Source: Oopsacas minuta (Eukaryota; Porifera; Hexactinellida; Lyssacinosida; Leucopsacidae). From it: a DNA stretch of 64,000 nt. The notes beneath the pieces are model-generated. The model was not told where the DNA came from, searched no databases, and worked only from the letters and a program-made list of their open reading frames with translations. Each line of letters starts with the position of its first letter. Position 1 is the first letter of the stretch. The translations under genes were made by a program, and so were the position numbers. This document shows, piece by piece, positions 56,825-64,000 of the stretch. The stretch is from assembly GCA_024704765.1 (NCBI GenBank), contig JAKMXF010000144.1, positions 682,001-746,000 on the forward strand. Reading direction: 5' to 3'.

Positions 56825-59800
56825 TTATCAACTAGTAGATATTCTATCGGATAAACGTTTAATTAAACGAATCACGGATCAAGTTTGTCGTCAAGCTTTA
56901 ACTTGTAGTCAAGTTGAGGTCTCCTTTTTGAACTATTATCCACTGTTCGTTAACTTTATGCGGTTTTACTACGCAGCTCTCTACGAAACAGATCAAGGCA
57001 CTATTGATAATCTTAACATGGAAAGTGCTCAGCTTGCAAAGAAATTGCGTAATGCTAAAATCAGAAATGTTGTGCACGATTTCAAGGAGATTATCTCTAG
57101 AGAGAATTCAGCATTACTTTTGTGGAAACTGTCACAAGAACTTTCAATTCTCTCAAAGCAACACTCACAGTCTGGCAATGATACTCACGTACAAAAGAGC
57201 TCTAGATACAGTCTGGAAATATTTTGGAGAGAAGCTTTACTTTCGATTAAGTATGGAAGCTTCATTGATGAAGGAAGTAAGCGATTTAGAGAAGATTTCG
57301 CATTTAGTTATGGCAATCATGTAGAAAGAGGAGAACCATTTGAGTTGATCGATGGTGATAATCTTCGTTTTTTTAGTAAAGAAATTGACAATATGTTATT
57401 CGATTTATATCAGAAACAGATACAAGACTTAGAAAAAATAAATGAAGGCAAACATGTATTGATAAAGCAGGCCCCGATTGTGGTGAGTATATTTGGACCA
57501 CAAAGCTCTGGAAAATCAACGTTATTAAACTACTGCTTTGGCTGTAAGTTCCTAACCAGTGCTGGCAGGTGTACCAGAGGAATTTATGCTTCTCTCTCCC
57601 AATTGAGCAGAACTGTTGCCCTCACCAACCAGTTCCTTATCTTAGATACGGAGGGTTTAGATGGAATTGAGAGATCGAACGTCAGCGACAAATCTCATAT
57701 TCATTTTGACAGGACGATGGTTCTATTCTGCCTTGCTGTATCTCAAGTTGTAATTATAAATGTGAAAGGAGATATTGGTAGTGAAATGCAGAATTTGTTA
57801 CAAATATGTGCATATTCTTTGAACAAACTGAATGTTAGGAAAGTAGCAGCTCCCAAAATATTCTTTGTTTTGAATCAACAAGCTGACCCTGATCCAGACA
57901 AACATTTAGACTCTATCAATATTTTGATGGAGAAATTGAGTAGAGAGTCTAACTTGATTGATTTAGAGGGAGTTAAGATTTCAGATTTAATTCATGTGTC
58001 GAGAGAAAATTTGTTTATTCTCCCTTCTGCATTTAACTCAGAACAGATGAATAGGCCAGGTGCAAAGCTTTTCGATTCAGAAGTGATAAAATTATCTCCA
58101 ACTATTACTTTTGCTAATAAATGTGCGGAATTACGACTTGCGATCATTGACCAACTGGATAATATGCCAATAGATGATAGAACACCTTTCCAAACCATGA
58201 GCGAGTGGATGGATATGTCAGGGACCATTTGGGACACTATTATCAAATATCAAGATATTGTTAAGTACAGAAACGTTGAAGAAATGATATGTTGTAATCT
58301 ACTAAGGGAAATATTGTCTGAATTAATGGGGGAGCACATTTATTGTCACAAACAGGAATTTCTTGCGATTATAGAACAATTGTCAATTGAAATTCAAAAA
58401 ATAGAAATTTTAGGTGATGCTGAAAGCTTACTTTATAAATTTATGCTCAAATTCGATGAAACCTTCTTTCCACGTCAAGAGGCTTGTTTCAGAGCATTTA
58501 CCACTCGATGTCAAAATTCCAAAAAGCTAAAGAAGATGGATATTATTTGTGATGAATCTAAGTCCAATTTATCTCGACTGATTTATATGGAGAAGAAAAT
58601 CTATGAAGATAAACTCAAATTCCAAATTAAAGCGGTTTTGATTGAAATCATGTTGTCAGAGGGTATGAAGAGGTTTCAAGAAGCAATTACCATTAATGTT
58701 GATAAATATGTGGAATTAAAAGTTGAAGAACAGATCAGTGCTTTTGAAGAAACTTGGATAAAATGCTTTGGAAGAGATGACCAGAAAGAAGAAATGATTG
58801 AGCGTGATGATAGCTTCAATAATTTATATTCTCTATTTATGATGGAGTCCAAAACAATGGAGAACAAACAGGCTATCTCTGAAACGTTCAATGATTCCAA
58901 TTTCCAGATGGATACAGTTATTTCTTCTCTTAAGTCACTTATATTGGCTAGATTCATTAACGATCCTGATTCCTTTGAGGGGACTGAGCAGTTCATTTAT
59001 TCATGCAATGAAAGTAATTTTTCAATCAAAAACATGACACCATATATTGGGAAACGTAATTATGAGTATTTATCTCCAGATTCTCTATTTACGGTCGATA
59101 AACAATGGCGGTTCTCTCCACGAAAAATAACTTTGTCAAACTGGGTTCCAAAACAATGTAAATCTCTTGTAAAGTATTGTTCAGGTTATTATAGCCAACC
59201 AGATATAGTTTGGAAAGGACTGGACAGAGTGCGACAAATTCTATTGTTAGCATCTAGCTTAATTGCTCCAGGTAGTATTACTGAGGAATGTAACAGCTCA
59301 TGGCAACTATTAATAGACAACATTTCCAAAAGCATTAAAACTTTCACTGATAATGATCCAAATATTTCGCCCGGGACTGTGAAAGAGATGGTTAATTATC
59401 TCTGTTTCCTGTTTAAATTCGTTAACTATGAAATAAACTTCATTCAAGCAAAACTAACGAATGTGGCTGAGAGGACCATTACAACTTTAGTATTCGCTTT
59501 TGCGTTCGAATCTCTATGGAAAATCAAATTACAGAAACGATCAGAACAAAAAGCTAAAACTGAAGTCAAGAAAGATAATTTTCGCCAATACTTTCTGCAA
59601 AAAATCGAAAATCGCAAAATTATCCGCGAAAACTGGAATCGTGAGAAGATGAAAGAAAGTGATTGTAAAATTTCAGCAAAATTTGCTCAAGATTTTTTGG
59701 AAAGTGTTAAGAGAGGAGTATTAACCGCAGAACAGCTGGAGATTGAAAACTACTTCAATAATAAGAAAGAAATTTTCTCGCACGCAGGCTTACTCTTAAC

Positions 59801-60272
59801 TGCGAATTGTATGTTAATGACTGAACTCGAAAAGGACCCTGAAAGCGAAGTTTCCGATCAGGATAATTTTGTTATTAAGTATATCTGTAATCGGAATGAT
59901 GAACTCAAGAAGATATTCGCAGACAAATGGGCCAAAGTTCAAGATGAGTATTATCTATGTATACTTAGAGAGATTAGAAAGAAGTTATCAGAAAACATAG
60001 AATCATTCAAACAGGTCCTTATCGCATTACTGGATAGTCTCAAACAATCTTCCAACTCATCAAGGAATTCAGAATATCAAGCATTCGATTCTGACAGTAA
60101 CTTTGAGATTGCTGACATTGAAGCATGTAAAGAAATTGATTTTGAAAAGAAAAGAGAGACTCCATTCAAAGCAATGCTTATGTATTTGCATAAGTATCTC
60201 AACCCACAAGTTACTCCTGGACAATTTCAAGATGTTTTTAAGCAAAACAATATCTTTGAAGTAGATGGGTAA
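56811..60272 (+). CDS. VLIG-type giant GTPase core (URGCP/VLIG family)
   Basis: 1153 residues from the ATG at 56811. The VLIG-type G domain is clear: P-loop GPQSSGKST at 229-237, then LLNYCFGCKFLTSAGRCTRG with the conserved SxGRCTxG, switch II-like LILDTEGLDGIE and KIFFVLNQ as a G4-like strand. About 800 helical residues follow, as in interferon-inducible very large GTPases. Those are cytosolic and their role is unsettled; the family is linked to defence and cell proliferation. The upstream helical part (1-200) continues the preceding frame. The end, NNIFEVDG, meets TAA at 60270; the next frame starts 23 bases later. Confidence 0.85.
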   Translation: MPKDDYQLVDILSDKRLIKRITDQVCRQALTCSQVEVSFLNYYPLFVNFMRFYYAALYETDQGTIDNLNMESAQLAKKLRNAKIRNVVHDFKEIISRENSALLLWKLSQELSILSKQHSQSGNDTHVQKSSRYSLEIFWREALLSIKYGSFIDEGSKRFREDFAFSYGNHVERGEPFELIDGDNLRFFSKEIDNMLFDLYQKQIQDLEKINEGKHVLIKQAPIVVSIFGPQSSGKSTLLNYCFGCKFLTSAGRCTRGIYASLSQLSRTVALTNQFLILDTEGLDGIERSNVSDKSHIHFDRTMVLFCLAVSQVVIINVKGDIGSEMQNLLQICAYSLNKLNVRKVAAPKIFFVLNQQADPDPDKHLDSINILMEKLSRESNLIDLEGVKISDLIHVSRENLFILPSAFNSEQMNRPGAKLFDSEVIKLSPTITFANKCAELRLAIIDQLDNMPIDDRTPFQTMSEWMDMSGTIWDTIIKYQDIVKYRNVEEMICCNLLREILSELMGEHIYCHKQEFLAIIEQLSIEIQKIEILGDAESLLYKFMLKFDETFFPRQEACFRAFTTRCQNSKKLKKMDIICDESKSNLSRLIYMEKKIYEDKLKFQIKAVLIEIMLSEGMKRFQEAITINVDKYVELKVEEQISAFEETWIKCFGRDDQKEEMIERDDSFNNLYSLFMMESKTMENKQAISETFNDSNFQMDTVISSLKSLILARFINDPDSFEGTEQFIYSCNESNFSIKNMTPYIGKRNYEYLSPDSLFTVDKQWRFSPRKITLSNWVPKQCKSLVKYCSGYYSQPDIVWKGLDRVRQILLLASSLIAPGSITEECNSSWQLLIDNISKSIKTFTDNDPNISPGTVKEMVNYLCFLFKFVNYEINFIQAKLTNVAERTITTLVFAFAFESLWKIKLQKRSEQKAKTEVKKDNFRQYFLQKIENRKIIRENWNREKMKESDCKISAKFAQDFLESVKRGVLTAEQLEIENYFNNKKEIFSHAGLLLTANCMLMTELEKDPESEVSDQDNFVIKYICNRNDELKKIFADKWAKVQDEYYLCILREIRKKLSENIESFKQVLIALLDSLKQSSNSSRNSEYQAFDSDSNFEIADIEACKEIDFEKKRETPFKAMLMYLHKYLNPQVTPGQFQDVFKQNNIFEVDG

Positions 60273-60295
60273 ACATTAAAATTTCTGATACATAC

Positions 60296-61594
60296 ATGTT
60301 ATGCACTAAACCGATTTATCCGAAATTCATTCTTGATGAAGAAACCTTTAAAAAGTTGGAATTTACAAACATGTTCACGTCTGAGAATATTTTCAATATC
60401 TATCAGTACGTCACTGAATTTCTGTCTGTTTTAAATACCGATATTGCTGAATTGACAAGAGAAGAATTTGCAGAAATGGTTCAGCCAATAAAAGAACAAT
60501 TCGAGAAAGATTCTATTGGTTGCCCCAATCAGTGTCCTAGTTGTGGAAAGCTCTGTGAGAGAGAACTGCATCCAAATAACGGTAAATGTATGATTAAAAC
60601 TGGACACCAGATCTGTTCAATGGGTGGTAAGGTTTGGAATTACGATGAAAATAATAGTGCTGTTTTATTCATGTGTGACGATTTCAGAGATAATACCACC
60701 ATTGTTCTGCAAGGGCGTACCAGAATTTGGAAACAATTTAAACATTTTTCCGCGTTTGAATGGGATTGGCATCTGCCAAAAGATCACAAAAACTTAGCTT
60801 TACAATATACTAATCGCGAAAAAATGAAAAATATTTGGAACAAATTCGGGAGAGGAATCCTGGAATATTACTCGGTCAGAGGGACAGCTATTACATTTGT
60901 ACCATACACTTCATCTTATGACGTATACCAAATTCTTCAAGTTAAATATTACATTTGTTTCGTCATCGATGGGACAATGTCTATGCTCACAGAACTCAAG
61001 AGAGTTCGTAATTCTGTTGGACAGTTCATTAAGATGTATAAAGAACATGGGAGTGTACCGCATTTTAAAGTAATAATCTATCGTGATCACTGTGACAAAG
61101 TTCTATTGGAAAAGTTTCCAAATGACAATAAATTCACGTCAGATTTTGCTAGTATTCAGGAATTTCTTCTTTCAGTTGAAGCATACGGTGGGTTAGATTT
61201 CCCAGAGGCAGCATTGGATGGACTAGCAACCGCAGCAACTGAATGCGAATGGAAGACTACAATTGGTGTTAAGAACATCATTATTCACATTTTTGACGCA
61301 CCCCCACACGGGGATTTTCCAAACCCTACTGTACATGATCTTAGGAGTAATAAAGCGCATTGTTGCTGTTGTAATCATGGTACAATTTGTCCGTTTGATT
61401 GGCAAACTCATGTCTGGGATAATATTGAAATAAATCAAATTGAATATCATGGAATAAATACAGGCAAAAGAAATCCTTCTTTCGAAGCTACGATGAAGGA
61501 GAAATTGGGAGATCTGTGTGGTGAATTCCAGACGGTAGGAAAGGAAGTGGTTAACGATGCGATATTAAAATTTTTTATTGATCATCAAAATTAA
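60296..61594 (+). CDS. VLIG-like locus, frame 4: Cys/His region plus vWA domain
   Basis: 432 residues. A Cys-rich knuckle, CPNQCPSCGKLCERE, then HPNNGKCMIKTGHQICSMGG, resembles the C-terminal zinc-binding part of VLIG proteins. After DDFRDNTTIVLQGRTRIW and FEWDWHLP comes a von Willebrand A-like domain from about residue 215 (YICFVIDGTMSM, a DxTxS MIDAS variant; FKVIIYRDHCD; GGLDFPEAALDGLA with the conserved D/G pattern; IHIFDAPPHG). The vWA part should bind a ligand through a metal. Together with the preceding frames it likely forms one ~2200-residue protein; GTPase followed by vWA is not the vertebrate layout. Confidence 0.75.
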   Translation: MLCTKPIYPKFILDEETFKKLEFTNMFTSENIFNIYQYVTEFLSVLNTDIAELTREEFAEMVQPIKEQFEKDSIGCPNQCPSCGKLCERELHPNNGKCMIKTGHQICSMGGKVWNYDENNSAVLFMCDDFRDNTTIVLQGRTRIWKQFKHFSAFEWDWHLPKDHKNLALQYTNREKMKNIWNKFGRGILEYYSVRGTAITFVPYTSSYDVYQILQVKYYICFVIDGTMSMLTELKRVRNSVGQFIKMYKEHGSVPHFKVIIYRDHCDKVLLEKFPNDNKFTSDFASIQEFLLSVEAYGGLDFPEAALDGLATAATECEWKTTIGVKNIIIHIFDAPPHGDFPNPTVHDLRSNKAHCCCCNHGTICPFDWQTHVWDNIEINQIEYHGINTGKRNPSFEATMKEKLGDLCGEFQTVGKEVVNDAILKFFIDHQN

Positions 61595-61989
61595 TTATAA
61601 TTTTCTTATTTTATAATTCTTTTAGGATTTAGGCTATTTATTATTTGGTTTTTCAAAGATTTCCAGAGGTACTTACCTTGTGGGTGAACTACCAAATCTG
61701 TATATTTCCCTGTAAATATTATATATTGATATTTTGTATATTGAAGTTAATGAGTGTAATTACGTATTAATCAATAAGATAATTTGCATGAATATCTGCT
61801 GAATAGAATTATTGATATATTATAGCAGGGGCAGCCTGAGTGTTGGGTTAGGTAGGGCCTGTGCCCCGTCTGAAATTGAGCGGAGTAGACTGTATCTGAT
61901 AGAATTGAGATATACAATAATCTAATACAGTCTTACTTGTTATTTAAGTAAGTATTACACAAAACTTTATTATCATTGTCTCACAATGC
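61595..61989. other. gap, VLIG locus to SCFD2-like fragment
   Basis: No gene. A GC-rich scrap at 61828-61875 (GGGGCAGCCTGAG...TGCCCCGTC) looks like a repeat remnant. Confidence 0.4.
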
Positions 61990-62395
61990 CTAACACGTGT
62001 GTATTGGATCTATGATTGTGAATAACATTCTTGCAGGTGTAGACAGGCGAGTACTGCATATTACTATTCTATGATTCTTCTTGTTCAAAGCTCCACAAAT
62101 GTCTGTTAGACTTTTAATTTCCTTCCCTGTAACTCCACCCATCATAAACACTATCACAACATTGTTAGAGGAAGGTTTTCTTTCGAAGCTTTGAGCTTTT
62201 CCCATATAATATCCCAAACTTGACATGAGACCCTCTCCAAAGCTAATCGGGTGATATTCTAGTTCTTCTATTTTAGCATTAGACAGCAGTAGAGTAGATA
62301 GGATGTCTCTTATCAAAGGTTCTCTGACTGCCAAAGATCTGCTGGTACTTTGTGAAGAGAATTTCAGTGGTGGCCATTGTAACTGACAAAGATCT
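61990..62395 (-). CDS. SCFD2-like (Sec1 family) C-terminal exon or fragment
   Basis: About 135 residues on the minus strand, open from an acceptor-like TTTAG at 62396-62400 to TAG at 61990. It reads LQWPPLKFSSQ, AVREPLIRDILSTLLL and then NNVVIVFMMGGVTGKEI, with the end VICSTRLSTPARMLF. The GGVTxxEIxxL...STRLxxP pattern is that of Sec1/Munc18-fold proteins, closest by eye to SCFD2; VPS33 is the alternative. Sec1 proteins chaperone SNARE assembly. The N-terminal ~500 residues are not in the window to the right on this strand, where the SDR copy 2 gene lies on plus. Either they lie beyond a long intron enclosing the SDR, or the gene is truncated. Confidence 0.5.
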
Positions 62396-62631
62396 CTAAA
62401 TATACGATTGTGAGAAATATCTAAATACGTACTTATTTAAAAAATTTTTATCTTTCTATTTACGTATGGTACGTATTTATGAATACATGCAGCCGTGCAT
62501 GATATTATATCCGCAAGTATGTATTGTCTCAACTAGAGAAATATACGTATAGTAATTGTGTATACAGAATTTTTCTTTATTATTCTAAACATTGTAAAAG
62601 TCATACGTTATCAATTGACCTTTATAGTGAG
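62396..62631. other. spacer before SDR copy 2
   Basis: No feature beyond the possible acceptor of the SCFD2-like exon. An in-frame extension of SDR copy 2 to 62524 is AT-rich and not conserved in copy 1. Confidence 0.4.
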
Positions 62632-63456
62632 ATGGCTAGTATATTACCAGGTAAGAAGATAGCACTAGTGACTGGGGGAGGAAGTGGTATAGGCAGAACT
62701 ACTGCTGTCAAGTTCTCTATAAACGGATACAATGTGATAGTAGCAGACATTGATAAGAAATCAGCTGATCAGACTGTAGAATTATTGAAAACAGAAGGAT
62801 TAGCTGTTGAGGTTGATGTCACAATTGAATCTCAGGTGGAGGCAATGGTGAAAGCAGGTGTGGATAGGTTTGGTAGAATTGATGCCTGTTATAATAATGC
62901 AGGAATAGCTAGCCCAAGAACTAGGGTTCCTAATGTAAAGAGCGAAGATTTCTCCAGAGTAATGGATGTGAATGTGAAAGGAGTATTTCTATGCATGAAG
63001 TATGAAATACAACAATTTCTACAACAAGAACCGTTAGAAATAGAGTTAGATAATAGTGTAGTAGATCCTAACGTTAGTGAGGCTTTACTAGCTAAATCAG
63101 CTCCTAAGCCAGTTAGAGGATATATTGTTAATATGAGTAGTATCTTAGGTGAAATTCCACTACCGGGATCTTCCCCTTATGTAGCATCTAAATGGGCAGT
63201 TATAGGTTTAAGCAAGACAGCAGCTAGTGAGTATGCAAATGATGGTATTCTGATAAACTGCATTTGTCCTAGTTTTTCTGCTAGTATACTGGTTGATAAA
63301 CTTAGTGAGAATATGAAGGAGAAACTAATTGCCCGAACTAGTTCGGGTAGGTTTGGAACTCAAGCTGAGATAGCAGAGACAGTTCTCTGGTTGTGTTCTG
63401 GTAAATGTACGTATATGGTTGGAGAGGCCATTACTATTAGTGGAGGTTTTGTTTAA
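62632..63456 (+). CDS. Short-chain dehydrogenase/reductase, copy 2
   Basis: 274 residues from the ATG that matches copy 1. TGGGSGIGRT loop, VIVADIDKKS acidic residue, NNAG in YNNAGIA, NMSSILG, SPYVASKWAVIG active-site Tyr/Lys, and ending TYMVGEAITISGGFV. Coding is identical to copy 1 for 86 codons and again over the LEIELDNSVVDPNVSEALLA block, but clearly different in the NNAG-to-helix E part and the substrate loop near the C-terminus (SASILVDKLSENMKEKLIAR versus TASKMSEQFSDRLKGSIISR). The two proteins may therefore differ in substrate. Confidence 0.9.
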   Translation: MASILPGKKIALVTGGGSGIGRTTAVKFSINGYNVIVADIDKKSADQTVELLKTEGLAVEVDVTIESQVEAMVKAGVDRFGRIDACYNNAGIASPRTRVPNVKSEDFSRVMDVNVKGVFLCMKYEIQQFLQQEPLEIELDNSVVDPNVSEALLAKSAPKPVRGYIVNMSSILGEIPLPGSSPYVASKWAVIGLSKTAASEYANDGILINCICPSFSASILVDKLSENMKEKLIARTSSGRFGTQAEIAETVLWLCSGKCTYMVGEAITISGGFV

Positions 63457-64000
63457 TATATATTATGAATTATTTTAATTGATAATTCTTAGTATACTAG
63501 TGAGTACCTTGTATTTATGTTCCATAACTTGTATTATACTAAACCATATACAATGGTGTCCGCCTATTATTACTATTCGCCTAATAGGAAGGTTTTTCAG
63601 GGATTAAGAGTCCATTTTGTATTGGTAATAATTCCTCTAATAGCAAGGAAAATTCGTGTAGATACGATTAGCTAATTGGTAAAGTCCCCTGTATGTGTGA
63701 GTGTAAACACATATTTATCATATGATAAAAATATTTTCACACCTTTGAGTCAATTAATTTGCAAATTTTCCAGAGATTATAATTCAGCTGCTAATTACCT
63801 TAAAAGTAACACTCTATGAAATTACCGGATGTTTTGAAAATAGCGTTAATCTCCTATAAAGTGGTAGTGAACAACTAATAGGGATGTATATTTGGATTCA
63901 GACACTTTCAACTCTATAAATCTCTAACACAATTATTTCTATACATTTACAATCCTTTGGTGAAATTGATTATTTATTATTAGTCAAATACTATTGTCTC
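63457..64000. other. right-edge gap
   Basis: No gene. A MITE-like remnant around 63548-63600 (TACAATGGTGTCCGCCTATT; TATTCGCCTAATAG) recalls the element in PANK intron 2. Confidence 0.45.

Noticed and set aside
1-64000. tRNA genes, rRNA, CRISPR arrays, bacterial operons
   Set aside because: No cloverleaf with tRNA A/B boxes was recognised by eye, no rRNA-like stretch, no regularly spaced direct repeats; spliced genes and animal families exclude a prokaryote.

Overview
This is a gene-dense, AT-rich, intron-poor stretch of nuclear DNA from an animal. Many genes are single uninterrupted reading frames and the introns that can be traced are few and mostly short. The gene set is metazoan: a PBX homeodomain protein, TFAP4, claspin, ATG13, CFAP299, GRAMD4, a caspase relic and coiled-coil/NHL proteins. 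An ovothiol synthase (OvoA) and a VLIG-type giant GTPase are also present. A compact early-branching animal fits best. A sponge, perhaps a glass sponge, is my guess, but that is inference and nothing in the sequence proves it.

Layout. 0-7 kb: 3' end of a FUBP-like KH protein, ATG13, a 3-kb gene-poor gap with MITEs, and a three-exon PBX gene whose homeodomain is split by an intron. 7.4-13.8 kb: two head-to-head topoisomerase III alpha genes. Their first 1860 coding bases form a near-perfect inverted repeat with one mismatch seen, after which the C-terminal GRF zinc-finger arrays diverge (four versus seven fingers). 13.8-20.4 kb: an SNRNP25-like fragment, claspin, and OvoA with a shortened methyltransferase end. 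21.7-25.5 kb: tandem ceramide synthases and CFAP299. 27-35.3 kb: TFAP4, SMIM15-like, GRAMD4 (minus strand), COX20 and EIF2A.

35.8-46.4 kb: a decayed caspase gene, then a mu-crystallin/ketimine reductase gene whose first intron appears to use GC-AG splice sites and to contain a complete MTG2/Obg GTPase gene on the same strand. These are followed by a coiled-coil/NHL protein, mitochondrial beta-ketoacyl synthase (OXSM), a C2orf68-like gene and pantothenate kinase. 47-54.4 kb: a second NHL protein, mitochondrial ribosomal protein uL1m, UBC9, a third NHL copy with a frameshift, and a short-chain dehydrogenase (SDR). 54.9-61.6 kb: four consecutive reading frames that look like one VLIG-type GTPase plus vWA gene interrupted by three frame changes. 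62-63.5 kb: an SCFD2-like C-terminal fragment (minus strand) and a second SDR, which is a mosaic duplicate of the first.

How the genes work together. Most are unrelated housekeeping genes (mitochondrial assembly and translation, SUMOylation, autophagy, replication checkpoint), so there is no operon-like logic. The accessory part, about 35-63 kb, is different. It holds a caspase relic, three coiled-coil/NHL proteins, a VLIG-like GTPase and duplicated SDRs, the kind of fast-evolving set often tied to innate defence. Recent duplication and gene conversion recur (TOP3A, SDR, CerS, NHL). The gaps carry many short elements with inverted ends, mostly of pogo/Tc1-mariner type (TACAGT... ends), plus probable hAT-like ones.
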